From positions 186,001-250,000 of the forward strand of contig JAPFQT010000085.1 of NCBI GenBank assembly GCA_027627225.1: a stretch of DNA of 64,000 nucleotides. The letters run 5' to 3'. Shown piece by piece: positions 10,896-24,444 of this stretch. The number at the start of each line of letters is the position of its first letter. Positions within the stretch are counted from its first letter, which is position 1. The notes under the pieces were generated by a model, which was not told the DNA's origin, searched no databases, and worked only from the letters and a program-made list of their open reading frames with translations. Made by a program: the position numbers and the translations under genes. The DNA comes from Congeria kusceri (lineage: Eukaryota > Mollusca > Bivalvia > Myida > Dreissenidae).

Positions 10896-13006
10896 TGTAC
10901 TCAATTTGGGTATTTTCAACACACACATGTTAGTTTAATGGTGTAACATATTTTTATAAGCATGTACATAATTAAATCACCCAATATTTAATTAGCTGAA
11001 AGCCGATGGAGTCATTTTCAATGTTGGCAATATCTTTTAGCTGGTTCTCTGGGCCTGTTTTCTGCGCAGCAACATCTATTTATAGACCGATTAAACGTGC
11101 TTGTTTACGTCTGAGACTGTCATGCATTTCACGATTACCTCGTGCACAGTGTACATGTAGATTCAGCGTCAGCTAGCAACATCGATCGATTACGACAGTG
11201 CACGAGGAACCCGTGACACGCGTGGTTTACAAATAATGTATTTTTCGATATGCTGGGGCGGATTTGATTAAGCACCTGCGGAAGCTCTTAACTTAAGATT
11301 AACTTAAGACCAGTCGCACGTTATTTGTTCCTGGTAGCGTAACACGACGTCGCGTCAATATTTCAAGCTGCCTATTAACGTTTTAATAAGAAATGGTTTA
11401 AGTTTATTGTCTTATGTACGAACAAATTTGTATATTACTTCGGATGCTTAAATCAATTAGGAATAAACCGTATCTTTAAGTATTTGTTAAACTTAAGAAA
11501 ACTAAATCTTAAATTCAATTTCCTATTGTCGAAAACGTATCATCAATAAATATTGGCTCTTATACTGAGCAGCAAACACGTCTGTGTATTCATGAATAGT
11601 TGCCAGTGGATACGACTTACTCGTCAGACATTCATGTCAGAGCATCTGATAATACGGCAAGTCAACTGCCGTGGTTAGTTTGTTCCGAGCACGCCACTTC
11701 CGCTTTCGGTCCCTTTCATATTGCATATTAAGTAGCCTCAGCGCGTTCTTCGCTCTCCCGACACTTTTGTAAATTTGACTTTGTATTCTCGCTCAAAATC
11801 GATGATTCATTTTTATAAGTATTTCCAATTTTACATTTATACTTCTGTTTATCTTTTTTTTAGCATGCCATTATGTGCGATCAGAATAACGCATAATTTG
11901 TCCATTTTTGACGGAAACCCCCTCCCCAAAAAGTTCTTTATAATAGCATTAAAATAATCTCCATAAATATGTTCTGATATTGCAAAGCAAAAATTATACT
12001 ATTATATATAAATATATATGATACAAATATAATCATATAATTCCATAGTTGAGCGCATTCGTATTATAAATGAAACTAAAACAAAAGTAAACGTTCCTAG
12101 CGGAAAAAACGCTAGAATGACGTCTAACCAAAATCATGTTTATATTCTGTTTAGCGGACATTTATAAAGGCGCAATACATGAAGAAATCCAAATCATAAT
12201 TTAATGAAATTTACACACGTGACTATAAACACTATTAACTGTTTCATTATAAGATTTAAATATTAAAAGGTGATATGAAAACAAAAATGCACTTATTGCA
12301 AAAACAAATATATGATTATTACAAAAACAAGCATACTTTTCAAGAACAGGGGACATTCTAAAGAAAGTAAAAAAACACCCAAAACACTTAGTTTCATTTT
12401 TATTGTTGTGCATTACGTTTTTCCAATAGTTTTTACTTGTGGAATATATATCTTTAAAATCATTTCTTAAACATGTTTGTATATAATGCACACCTTACTC
12501 GATAACAGAGGAATTAAAAACGTTTCAGATAAATCGGGCAGACATTTTGATTTTTTGTAAAACTGTTACAATTAATGTATATAATGTAACGACTGTGGTA
12601 ATATTTTTAAATCGTTAACCCTGACATATCTTGTTGTGAATTATATGTTGAAGTTTAAAAATAAATAACATAAACAAATAATAACACGTTTTTGGTCTAC
12701 GACGTATTCTTGCAATTTACAATAAAATGACGTTTCGGACATCGTTAAAGAAAATACAGATTACAGTATTAAAAAGTTATTACATTATTATTACTAAACT
12801 TTGGGTAAGTTGTGAAAATATATTTCCTTCCAGATCACCTATAATTTCGTTTCGTATAGATGATCCTCAGGGAGGGATTTTCGAACTAAGTCTTACTTTT
12901 TATTTCATTAGTAAATTATTAATTTATTATCAATTCTAAGTACCTATCCTTCAAGATTATCTATCCATTAATTTAGGTAATCTACCAGAGGGATATGTAC
13001 CCTAAA
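10896..13006. other. Intergenic stretch, no gene seen
   Basis: Only short, motif-free frames occur. A 10-bp inverted pair (CCTCGTGCAC at 11138-11147, GTGCACGAGG at 11198-11207) could form a stem with a 50-nt loop. One arm of a distant 17-bp inverted repeat lies at 11307-11323. Confidence 0.5.
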
Positions 13007-13107
13007 TTAATTTAAAAAAAAATATATATAAAAAAAAAAATAAAAAAAAATTAAATAATACAAAATATAAAAATAATATAAATAAACTTTGTTGTTGTTG
13101 TTGTTGT
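13007..13107. repeat. A-rich low-complexity tract with (TTG)n
   Basis: A long A/T-only tract is followed by a short TTG/GTT microsatellite at about 13089-13107. Confidence 0.8.
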
Positions 13108-13399
13108 CAGTACGATTTTTAAATGTAGTTTAGCGTGTAAGTAGTTTCAGTATAGAGTTTCCATTAAAAACATTGAACAATTACTTTTTAACATTTTAGA
13201 ATAACATATGATTACTTCTGAAAAACTGACTTTGCCATACAGAACACCGATTATTGACAACTGAGTGACACGAGTGTATTACCTACCTAATTTGTTTGGA
13301 ATATTATTTATGAGTTTCTCATATCCGCTTTGTAATATACTTTTCATCTTGATTTACACTGTTATTATGTTCATCATGTTCTTTCTTGATTGTTTTGGT

Positions 13400-13454
13400 T
13401 ATGTACAATGGTATATACCAATAAAGTTGACTTGACTTGACTTGACTTGACTTG
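13400..13454 (+). repeat. (TTGAC)n tail, possible retroposon 3' end
   Basis: ACCAATAAAG is followed by five to six copies of TTGAC (13427-13453). Non-LTR retroposons and SINEs often end in such short tandem tails after an AATAAA-like word, so this may be the 3' end of a 5'-truncated copy. No reverse transcriptase remnant was seen upstream. Confidence 0.4.
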
Positions 13455-15196
13455 TTAAAGAAAATACACGCATGGTGTGAAAGGTATCTAATTATAATCT
13501 GAATAATTGCAAATTCGCCATATTTTTTTAAAGAATGCACATTCAACATTTTGACCTAAATTCCGTACCTTTGGTCTTCATCTTCACTTTATTATCAAAG
13601 CATTTGTGAACACCCTGATGTCCCTTATGCTGGCCGGGACAATTCAACGGACTTTCTTTTTTGCAAATTTTACTTTATATGAATTTTACTAATCACCTTT
13701 TTTTTTGCAGTTGAAAACGGAAATAAAGTCTCGGTCTAACATGGAAAAAATAGATGTGTATCTTTTAGCGCCGCGGAAATACAGACGACATTTCGTTTCT
13801 AACAGAAATTATCTGTTACGCGGGACATTGCAGAATTTGACGTTTGACGATGACTTATGCTTTTCTTGCAATAAATTTACAAAATAATGTATGTTATGAG
13901 AAATCGAAATAAAGCAAATTTTATGTGGATTAATTTGGTATAATTTATAGCAAAGTCTTTAAATATTTCGCGTTTTTATTAAGTTTTAAAGATAGTCCGA
14001 TAGGCGTATTTATAAACTGACGTCATTAACGTGCGACTGGTCTGAAGTGAAAATGTTAGATTAATTTTCAAGGTGAAATAAAAACAAAAAAAGAGAATAA
14101 TTTATCACCTTTTTACAAGAATAACCCATTTTTATGTCACTCTTAACATGCACGAACTGGTCACAGACTACTGTTTACGGGAAGTTTACGATTGTAAGAC
14201 ATTTACTAATGGGTTTTTTTAGAAGCTCATCGGCGGACATTTGATTGCCATCAAACTATTGCACAAATCATCGTCGTATGGCGAGAAGAGTGGCATTTAC
14301 ATTTTGATTTGTTTGACGTTTCGTTTGAAAACAGTATTAGTATAATGTTGTTACTGTCGTATCGTTGCGGTTTAACAGATTAACGAAAAAACATTACACA
14401 TTACTTTTTTTTATTTATAAATGCATTTTTTTTAATGCCATACCAATAATGTCCAGCGTTATGGAAAACGCATACCACGTAAACATGAACAAGCATATAT
14501 TCTTGTAATTCAAATGATACAGAATATTTTATCATTACAACAAATGTATCTGCCCACAATTTCACACCTACTTTGAAGAAGCACGTTTCATCTACAGCCG
14601 AGGACGGCAACAATGCTTCGCGATACATTAAACGTTGCCGGAAGTGTTACATGCTGACGCAGACGACATAGGAGGCAACTTGCAATCCCTGAACGAAAAA
14701 AATTATAACCCGTCTCTGCAAACAGAAATCACGGACAACAAAGAGTCACATTCAGCAAGCATCAATGGGCCATCAGGGGCACAGCGGTATGAAGACGATG
14801 ACGTGAATATTAAATATAGCCTGTGACGTTGACGTTAGGTAAATCTTTGTGAAAAGCAATATTTCATATTTGAAATATGGTACATTAAGACACATCCATT
14901 CATTATTTAACAGAATAACACCAACTACTCATTAAATGATCCAGCCACGGACCTATAAGCAGTTTTATGATTTTACGAAATTTGCTTTAAAGTTTTTACT
15001 AAGAAACTTTGAGGATACGGGCCCAGACAGACGACATGCTCGACGTTAACTCACGGTGTATTCGCTGAGGGGTTCCGAATCAATGTAACCGGAAATGACA
15101 ACAGAGCGCGCGTGTACCGGTGTAAAGATGAATGGTTTACCGGATATCTTGTGTACGATGGTCTGGGCGGGATAAACAAACATTAAAGCAATCGAG
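13455..15196. other. Intergenic stretch, one weak candidate exon
   Basis: No gene can be supported. The plus-strand frame ending at 14826 has an acidic, protein-like C-terminus (DDDVNIKYSL) and higher GC than its surroundings, but a stop lies immediately upstream in frame and there is no good splice acceptor, so it is not called. The second arm of a 17-bp inverted pair lies at 14027-14043. Confidence 0.4.
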
Positions 15197-15562
15197 CATG
15201 TCCGCGGTGAGTTGGGAAGGCGTGTTCGATCAATGCGACAAGAGAACAACTTGCAAGAACCGGAAATCAATCGGTGTATCCAAAATTCAATGAATTTCGT
15301 TCGCAAGCAATTCAAAATTGAATACACTGCAATTTTAAAACGTTAAAATTGCATTTCTGGGACTGTTGCTAGATTTATTAGGGACGGCAGTGCCCGGCAA
15401 AGTAAGGGCCACAATTTCAGTTCATGTCTGGGGTGAGTTGGGAAGGCGTGTCTGATCAATACACCAGAACAACGTGCAAGAACCGGAAGCCGACTGTCTG
15501 AAAGCACGGAACACCCTCACGCAGCGGTGTATCTTGAATTCGAAGAATTTCGTTCGCAAGCA
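15197..15562 (+). repeat. Imperfect direct duplication of ~115-140 bp
   Basis: Copies at about 15197-15310 and 15423-15562 share GTGAGTTGGGAAGGCGTGT at one end, GCAAGAACCGGAA in the middle and AATTTCGTTCGCAAGCAA at the other end. The second copy has a roughly 25-bp insertion. No frame continues through both, so it looks like a non-coding repeat. Confidence 0.7.
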
Positions 15563-17996
15563 ATAAAAAAAAACTCCGGTTCAGAAGTATTAATAAGTTG
15601 TTTGTTTGTGTAAAAGGTGAAACTGTTTTATCCTGAGTAGGACGAAGGTTGCAATAATTTCCCGAGATTTGAGGAAACGAGCGCCCTGTTGCATTGTCAA
15701 ATTGACTTATTTACGAGCATATTGTAGGTACTAGTAGTATTTCTTGCAAATAAAATATTGTTTCGATTTCAATCGATATATTCATCCGATATATCGTATA
15801 GCATAATGTATACAGCATGCAAATGTGTATACATGACGTGTCGTATATGACATTTTGATTCGCCGCACTGACTACTTTAAACAATGAAAACAATGTGCAA
15901 AACGGAATATTCCATTGTACTGACACGTTTATCTATATTTTTTTCAATTGAACTTTGAGTACATATAAATAACGGACAACATTTTACTGCAAATGCGAAT
16001 TAGAAACACACTGCCAGATTTAGAAACTATATGAAGAACATTGACAATATTTGTAACTGTCGTTTTAATTTCGGGGAAAAATCATTAGGTCAAAAATAAA
16101 TGTAGATCTACATAAAATGCGTCGACTTTCTCGCCGAAAATTAACATTTTAATTACGAAAAATTTATTTTTTGGGGTCAAAACTTTACCTATTTATAAAT
16201 GTACTTTTGTATACAAAAATTAATATCGATATAAACTAAGCATTCAATACATTTCCTGTTCAACCAAGAATATTGCAACATAGACTCATTGCAATATCAT
16301 TTAGCTTTTTTTTACTCTCTTTTTAAATCTGTTCAAATACATATTGCGTAAATACTATGTGTAAAGTCATTAAATGAAATAAACATGTGTGAAATCTTTT
16401 AAAATAACTAATATCGTTTTCTATTCACTATACTTTTGACGCTGCTTACTAAGCACAAGCGGAAAATACCAGGTTGACACACGTGCCCATATTGAATTGA
16501 ACTCTGTTAATCCGTGCTCTTATCTGAAGATGCATCATTAAAGGTACCAGTATGAATTACAAAATATTTCCATATTGAAATTGTCACAAAAACGCCATTC
16601 GCAACTTTATCCACTTCCTACACTTCTACTTAGAGTGTATATATACACGATTGTTATACACAATTAAACACATTACAAATTAAATTAAATAAATGCATAA
16701 CAATACAAGCACTTTATTCTAATCAAATGCCCACAAGTTTAGAATTACATACTACCAAACATCAATAACACAAACATCATATTATCACGTGTACACAACC
16801 CATGTCGTACACGAAACTAACCGTGACTTTAATTGTTTTTCTGTGAAATCTCGTGCAGTCTTATGTGGATTATATCAACATAAATTTAATCCGTTCTTAC
16901 CAAACTTAAAGCCGTTGTGTGGTGTTTTTTTTATCACGATGGCTATAAAGTGTGTTGTGTATTTTTGTACTTGTAAAATAACTAAATAAGATTTGCAAGA
17001 GAATAAAAGAGAAAGTAATTCCAAATGTGTCAGATTTTCAGAAAATCGGCCCCATTCCCCTGCATAAAAAGTATATATTTTCCCCCTATATTTACCTTAA
17101 AGGGACGATGTCATCGAAAAAGGCCTGAACAGGGCAATTTCTTTATAAAAAATCTGAAATTAAGATATTGATACCTGCATATATTAACGGTTCAAACACG
17201 GTATATATAATGTGAAAATTGTGTACTCATTCTGAGATAAAAATCAATTTACAAACAAGGTCGTATTGTTTTGTCCCTTTTCCTGTTTACGTTTTGACGT
17301 CACAATTGTGAGTATAAGATATAACCATAGTTTACACATTATTCATTACCAAGCAGAACAGCGCAGTTGGTTAAATCGCTGTCTGCTACCATTCCTTCGT
17401 ATGGCCCCTAAGTCGTGAGGGTTTTTGGGGTTTTATTTTTTTCAAACTTTTTTGCTTATTTGTTTTTTCATAAAATATCTCATTTTGTATTTAATCATTT
17501 ATTTATTTAATACAAATGTCTTGGTATAGCATATTTTTATCATACAATATCATTTATAGTGCAATAGGAAAGCAATTTTTTCGTTGACATAGTCCATTTA
17601 ACCCCCCCCCCCCGGAATGTAAGCTTTATTTTGAAGAAAAAAAAAATGACCGAAATCGGACAAAAATTTTCAAAGATAAAGAAGTTTTCGTAAACAATCC
17701 CAGCAATTTTTTATCAAACCAAGTTAATCCAAGTTACCATTTGTAGCAAATGTTTAATTAGTGTGTCTAAATAATACACTGACTCATGAGAAAAGCTTTG
17801 CGTATATTTTTACAAGTTACGCAAGAAAATGCAAATTATAAGCTAACTGCATTTACAATTGTAATGTTTAAACTTCATATAACTCATTACAACTTCATTC
17901 AACTTAAAAAATTATTTGTGACCCAGATTAAGTTTACAACGTATCATTCCGTTTTCATTTCAAGTTAGCCCAATTGATATTCAATGGTAAAAAAAA
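15563..17996. other. AT-rich stretch, no gene seen
   Basis: Only short motif-free frames occur. It contains a C-homopolymer near 17602-17613. Around 17360-17375 AGCGCAGTTGG resembles a tRNA A box, but no convincing B box follows. Confidence 0.5.
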
Positions 17997-20900
17997 ACAA
18001 GAGGGCCACCATGGCCCTAGGTCGCTCACCTGCGTTTAAGGCATCATAATGGCTTATAACAAAAGGGCCAAATGGCACTAAACAACTTAGCTGAGTATAA
18101 AGATCTGGGTCTTGCAGTTTCAGTGCGTGGCCCCTTTTTACCCGTGGGGCATAATTTGAACAATTTTTGTACAGGACCACTATACAATGATAAATACCAA
18201 ATATAAAACCTCTGGACCTTGCGGTTTGAGAGGAGAATATTATTAAAGTCCGATTGCCGTGTAAGTCTAAAGAAATCATGTGACCCCCAGGGCGTGACCC
18301 GGTTTGACCCCAGGGGCATAATTTGAAAATCTTTGTGGAGGATCACTTTACAATGTTACATACAAAATATGAAACCTCTGGGCCTTGTGGTTTCAGAGGA
18401 GAAGATTTTTAAGGTCATTTTGCTACTAAAGTCTAAATAAACCATGTGACCTCCAAGGAGTGGCCACTTTCTACTCCAGAGGCATAATTTGAACAATATT
18501 TTAGTGGACCACTATACAATTTTCGTGCCAAATATGAAACCTCTGGGCCTTGCAGTTTCAGAGGAGGAGATTTTCAAAGCCCACTTTCCGTATAAGTCTA
18601 TAGAAACCATGTGACTCCAGGGTGGGGCTTCTTTTTACTCCAGGGGCATATTTTGAACATTATAGGACCACTATTCAATGTTACATTCAAAATATGAAAC
18701 CTCTGGGCCTTGCAGTTCAGAGAAGATTTGTTAAGTCCACTTGCAGTATAAGTCTATACAAGCCATGTGACCCCCGGGGCATGGCTAGGATTGACCCCAG
18801 TGGCATAACTTGAACAATCTTTGTAGAGGACCAATATAAGATGTTAAGATGCAAATTACAAAACCTCTGGGCCTTAAGGTTTCAGAGAAAAAACTTTTAA
18901 AAGTCATTTAGTCATTTAAGGCTATATAAACCATGTGACCCTTGGGGTGTGGCCTATTTTTACCCAAAGGGCAAAATTTGAACATTCTTTGTAGAGGACC
19001 ACTATACAATGTTACATACCAAATACAAAACCTTTGGGCCTTGCAGTTTTAGAGGAAAAGATGTTTAAAGTCCACTTGCCATATATAAGTCTTTAGAAAC
19101 CATGTGACCCCCAGGACGTGGCCAGGTTTGACCCCAGGGGCATAATTTAAACAATCCTTGTAGATCACTACACAATGTTATATACCAAATACAAAACCTC
19201 TGGGCATTGCAGTTTCTGTGAAGATTATTAGTCATTTGCTATTTAAGTCTATATAAACCATGTGACCCCCGGGGGATAGCCACATTTTACCCCAGGGGCA
19301 TTATTTTAACAATCTTTGTAGAGGACCACTATACAATGTTACATTCAAAATATGAATACTCTTGACCTCGCAGTTCCAGAGTAGAGGATTTTTCAAGTCC
19401 ATTTGCCATACAAGTCTAAAGAAACAATGTGACCCTCAGGGCGTGACCAGGTTTGATCCGAGGGGTATAATTTAAATAATCATTGTAGAGGATCACTTTA
19501 CAATGTTACATACAATATGTTAAACCTTGGGGCCTTGCTGTTTCAGAGGAGAATACTTTTAGTCATTTTGCTATTTAAGTCTATATAAACAATGTGACCC
19601 CCGGGCGTGGCTAGTTTTGTCCCCAGGGGCTTCATTTGAACAATCTTTGTAGAGGACCACTATACAATATTACATACTAAATATAAAACCTCTGGGCCTC
19701 ACTGTTTCATAGGAGAAGATTTTTAAAGTCATTTTGCTATTTAAGTCTATATAAAAAAATGTGACCTTCGGAGCATGGCCAGTTTTGGCCCCAGGGGCTT
19801 CATTTGAACAATCTTTGTAGAGGACCACTAGAGGATGCCACATACCATATATGAAAGCACTGAGCCTTACAGTTTCAGAGGAGAAGACGTTTGAAGTAAT
19901 TTTGCTATTTAAGTCTATATAATCCATGTGACCCCCAAGGCGTGGCCAGTTTTGACCCCAGGGGCATCATATGAACAATCTTTGTAGAGGACCCCTATAC
20001 AATGTTACCAACCAAATAGCAAACCTCTGGGCCTTGCAGTTTCAGAGAAGATGCCTTTCAAAATCATTTGAGCTATTTTTGTCTATATAAACCATGTGAC
20101 CGGCGGGGCGGGGCCAGATTTGACTCCAGGACTATCATTTGAACAACCTTTGTACAGGACCACTATACAATGTAACATACTAAATATGAAACTTCTGGGC
20201 CTTGTTGTTTCAGCGGAGATTTTAAGTCATTTTGCTATTTACTTCTATATAAAAAATGTGACCCCAGGGGCGTTGCCAGTTTTGACCCCAGGGGGATCAT
20301 TTAAACAATCTTTGCAGAGGATGCCACATACTAAATATGAAGCCACTGGGCCTTGCGGTTTTAGAGGAGAAGATATTTGAAGTAATTTTGCTATTTAAGT
20401 CTATAGAAACAATGTGACCCCCGGCGTGTGGCCAGTTTTGACCCCAGGGGCACCATTTGAACAATCTTTGTAGAGGACCCCTATACAATGTTACCAACCA
20501 AATACCAAACCTCTGGGCTTAGCAGTTTCAGAGAAGAAGATTTTCAAAGTCATTTAGCTATTTAAGTCTATATAAACCATGTGACCCTCAGGGTGTGGCC
20601 AGTTTTGACCCCAGGGGTTTCATTTGAACAATCTGTGTAGAGGACCACCATGCAATGTTACACACCAAATATGAATTCTCTGGGCCTTGTGGTTTCAGTG
20701 AAGAAGATTTTAAAAATCATTTTGCTATTTCAGTCTATATAAACAATGTGACCCCTGCACCAAACCTCTGGTCTTTGCGGTTTCAGAAAAGAAGATTTTC
20801 AAAGTCATTTAGCTATTTAATTCTATATAAACCCTGTGACCCCCCGGGCGTGGCCAGTTTTGACCCAAGAGGCATCATTTGAACAGTATTTGTAGAGGAC

Positions 20901-21367
20901 CACTATACAATGTTACCAATCAAATACCAAACGTCTGGGCCTTGCGGTTTCAGGAGAAGAGTTTTAAAGTCATTTTGCTATATAAGTCTATATAAACAAT
21001 GTGACACCCGGTGCCTGGCCAGTTTTGACCCCAGGGGCATCATTTGAACAATCTTTGCATCACTAGAAGATGCCACATACCAAATATGAAAGCTCTCAGC
21101 CATGCAGTTTAAGAATAGAAGATTTTTAAAGCTTTCACTTTTTACATCTGTTTTTAGCTCTGGTGACCTACATATGCAGCGGACCAAAACGATTTGAACA
21201 ATTTTGAAGGAGGGTCAAACAAGGATCATTCCTGTCAAGTTAAGTGAAAATCTGCCAAGTGGTTTAGGAGGAGACGTTGTTTGAATGAAAATGTTGACGC
21301 ACGACGGACGAATGGTGATCACAAAAGCTCACAAAAACAAAACGATCTGTTCAGGTGAGCTTAAAAG
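17997..21367 (+). mobile_element. ACAAGA-hairpin element, GGTCGCTCACCTG family, tandem core
   Basis: The 5' end is ACAAGAGGGCCACCATGGC, a small hairpin (AGGGCCA/TGGCCCT), followed by TAGGTCGCTCACCTG. The interior is about twenty diverged tandem copies of a ~165-bp core containing GAGGACCACTATACAATG, CCTCTGGGCCTTG and CCATGTGACCCC. The 3' end has GACGCACGACGGACGA, then an AGCTCAC...GTGAGCT hairpin and CAGGTGAGCTTAAAAG, the inverted counterpart of the 5' CTCACCTG. Open frames across the core are chance readings of the repeat. There is no transposase, so it is non-autonomous. The structure resembles Helentron-associated or oyster pearl-type elements, but that is inference. Confidence 0.8.
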
Positions 21368-23029
21368 AAAACATCACATCGAACAAACGTGCAATTCTTT
21401 GAAAGTGCCTTCATTTATGACGTCATCATCCGAAGTTGCGCAATGACTTCAGGGCAAATTAAATCGTTGTTTTATTTTTATGTTTAATTAGAGTACGGAT
21501 TTTTCATCATATGTATGTGCTGAGAAAAGAATAAACTTAAAACAAAATTATGCATCAATACCTCTCATAAATTACCGTTACATTTCTATTTCTTTATTAT
21601 TTTATAACAATTTGTAACATGTAACTACACTCATATGAAAGTCAAAATTTGTTTGAGCAGGTAGAATTGTTTTGACGCAACAAGTGTGATATAATGCTTG
21701 TATGCAGAAACCTGAGTTTTGTGCCAGATAATGCCGTCTTTATAAGCGTTACATTTTCAAACCTTGCCTATCAAATGTCTCTATCAAACCCACAGTGGCT
21801 GCTATTTGCAATTCAGGCTGTATTGCTTCCAAGGAATCAATGTATTCCATGGTTAGATATATATATGTTAATTTTCACAAGATGTGTCGTGTTTACAAAC
21901 ACTCAGATACACAGCATTCAGTCCCATCCTTACAATGAATTGTTTGTCAAACACTCAATAGCCAGTCCCAGACAACAAAAGATGAAAATAGTAAGTCATA
22001 GTGGTGTAAAGGATTTGATAACTGCCTTTCGATTGGTAGATCAGAAGATCTTTACTTAGGAAGTGTTTGAAATATCGTTCTCAAAAGACACCAAGTACTG
22101 GTTCTACCCAGGAAACAGACTCAAACATTTCTATCTGTAACCTCAGGCACAAGAGTTTCAAACCTGATGCAGACACGTTACATGTCGGATTCTTACAGAA
22201 AAGTACAAGAAAGAAAGCATATACAAAATTAAGTGTACAGTTATTTGCTTGTCAATGGACAGCAGGTTGAACAAAATCTTGGTGGGACCAAATAACAAGT
22301 GAGCCATGACTGTCCAGCATCTTTGACCCACGTTAAGGCTTGTGAAAGAATTTGACCCAACTAAAATTATAAATGCTGCAAGGGATACAACCAAAGTATA
22401 CTTTGGTAAAAAGGCAATGTGGATTACCGCCTTTGTTATATGTGTAATTATATGATTGCTCTACATATTTCGCCAGCATATGAGCTTTTAATCATAGTGT
22501 TCTTTAGGAGTAGCAAGGTATACACCCAAAGATAGAATGCTTCAGAAGTCAGCATTTCTCTGTGAATCTGGGACCAGGAAGACTTGAATACTTATATTTC
22601 AATAATATCAAAAATTAATATTAAATGTATGCAGAATCACGATCTATGAAGAAATGAGACTGTTCATTTATAAACCAAATCAACATATGCATCAGTTTTA
22701 AACATTCATGTTGGATATTCAATTTACATTCTCAATATCTTACATATGTTAAATAATATAAAAGGTTATGTGAATTACACCCTTAAATAACAAAGAATTA
22801 TTTTACTCACAAATGTGGTGTTAAATCAGTTTCATTTTAACACTTACCTGATATCAAATAGTTGTACAAAGCTCTACAATAAGAACGTGTTATTTGTTCA
22901 AACTCATCACTGTGCAAGTCTATCTGTCACGGGGTAAAATGTTCAATTCTTCTGCCCAGAGTAAGTTATCTTCCTTTGGCTATGTTAAAACCAGTTCAGT
23001 CTGTGGTCACATTTTCTTACACATTTTTA
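21368..23029. other. Intergenic stretch, no gene seen
   Basis: The frame at 21694-22059 (121 codons) has no recognisable motif and is not supported. Around 22092-22125 is a short dispersed repeat containing AGTACTGGTTCTACCCA, seen again near 27222. Confidence 0.5.
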
Positions 23030-23262
23030 ATCTTTTTTTTTAAAGAATAACAACATATTAGAAAATTGAAAAGAACTTAGTTAGAACTTAGAATGCACAA
23101 CGATAATCCATTTCACTCACAACATATAAAACAACAATTGCATAATGCAGTATTAAATGCTTTGGTATCACAGGGTGAGAACATTGTGCAGCCAGTCCGG
23201 GACTCGAACCCGGGACCTCTCGCTTACATAGCAAGTGCTCTCCCGACTGAGCTAACCTGGCA
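23030..23262 (-). mobile_element. tRNA-derived SINE
   Basis: On the minus strand a tRNA-like head (23261 down to 23189) carries a good A box, TAGCTCAGTCGG (23254-23243), and a perfect B box, GGTTCGAGTCC (23210-23200). The D and T stems pair, but position 33 is A rather than T and the acceptor strands pair only when slipped by one, so it is tRNA-derived rather than a working tRNA. About 150 bp of unrelated body follows, ending in an A-run near 23038-23046. RNA polymerase III promoter plus A-rich tail is the SINE plan. The partner LINE is not visible. Confidence 0.65.
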
Positions 23263-24101
23263 GGTACACAATCTCTCCCCTATAGTGACATTGAACAGTT
23301 TCCACCAGTTACAAGTATTGTGAGGGTCTAAACGAGTCAAATGATATGAAATCTGGCTAAACAATTCAGGATTCATATCTAAATCAAGACTATTTTGGTG
23401 TAAGTATACAAAACATGCGAATATGGCAATTATTATTGATCGAAAATACATTTCGCACGGAACATAAGCATGTTTCAGGTATGTAATGGCATGGTAGATT
23501 TTTTGAAAAACCCAAACTTGAACTTAAATGAAAGAAAACAATTTCTGACAGTCTTGAAACACATGTTTTACATCTTAAATAAGTACCTGAATCTGTACAG
23601 TGATTTTTCTAAGTAAAAATCCCCCAAAATAGCAAATACTGTTTATAATACATAAAAACAGAATGAAATGAGTAAAATACAAACACCAATATGGAGAGGT
23701 TACAGGTACCGTCCAATTCTGACCACCACTAAAAATTATGATATTTACACCAGTTGTTCGCTTATACAGTAAAAGATAACAATAAACACACCTTTGGAAA
23801 ATCATTTCAAGTTGAGCTAAACTCCAGAAATGTTTAATGAAACATAGGGAATAATGATAAAAATATCGCGGAAATAGGGAAACGGCAACCAAAGTTAACA
23901 ACACTTTTCACTGCTTTTAGGAAACAGATCTAGTGTGTATGTAATAGTGTGAATTCCTTTCCGAAATAGCAGTATTATGTATTATGCAGTATTATGGTCT
24001 GTAATCATCTGGGTCTAATTTCTCAAAGGATGACCACCTTAAACCTCTTATTTCATCAATCAAAATTATTATTTAAAAATTAATTTACAACACAATATAT
24101 C
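23263..24101. other. AT-rich stretch, no gene seen
   Basis: No coding motif or clear repeat was found; the 109-codon minus frame at 23575-23904 is not supported. Confidence 0.5.
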
Positions 24102-24444
24102 ATTTATCGTAATTATCTATTTATACACGATACTCGCTAATTTTTCTATAGACAAAGAACAAAATTATCAATGTTAAACTACCTAATAATCAACGCAACA
24201 AGAAGTCGCGATCCTGAGCGGAGCATAGTAAAAAGTTGTTCCAATTAAATATTGCAAAAATATATGTCAAATCGTGTTACAATCAAAATAACTTTCGTAT
24301 TATCATTGTTTATCGGCCAATAAACAACTCTTTGTCGTTCTAATGCGTGGCCATTAAACAACTCGAACTAACACCCTTGTGGTTTAATTCATATGCATCA
24401 GAACTCCAAATTGTTGTATATTGGCCAATAAACTACGATAAATC
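24102..24444. mobile_element. Fold-back MITE, fullest copy
   Basis: About 340 bp bounded by ATTTATCGTA (24102-24111) and its inverse TACGATAAAT (24434-24443). The right half folds on itself: GTTCTAATGCGTGGCCATTAAAC pairs imperfectly with the GGTTTAATTC/ATGCATCAGAAC segment downstream, flanked by TTTATTGGCCAATAAA-type palindromes. Related copies occur at about 5980-6105 (partial), 32225-33025 (interrupted), 36535-36775 (internal deletion) and 62653-62772 (fold-back part). It has no coding capacity. Confidence 0.7.

Noticed and set aside
14635..14826. Protein-like 63-codon frame ending DDDVNIKYSL
   Set aside because: A stop lies directly upstream in frame and no acceptor is convincing; may be a last exon but cannot be supported.
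17340..17440. Possible second tRNA-like SINE head
   Set aside because: An A-box-like AGCGCAGTTGG is present but no B box at the right distance.
17965..20882. Many 60-105-codon frames within the 18-21 kb array
   Set aside because: They are readings of the ~165-bp tandem core, whose length varies between units, so no frame is maintained.
23189..23261. Functional tRNA gene
   Set aside because: Position 33 is not T, the acceptor strands pair only when shifted by one, and an unrelated body with A-rich tail follows; fits a SINE better.
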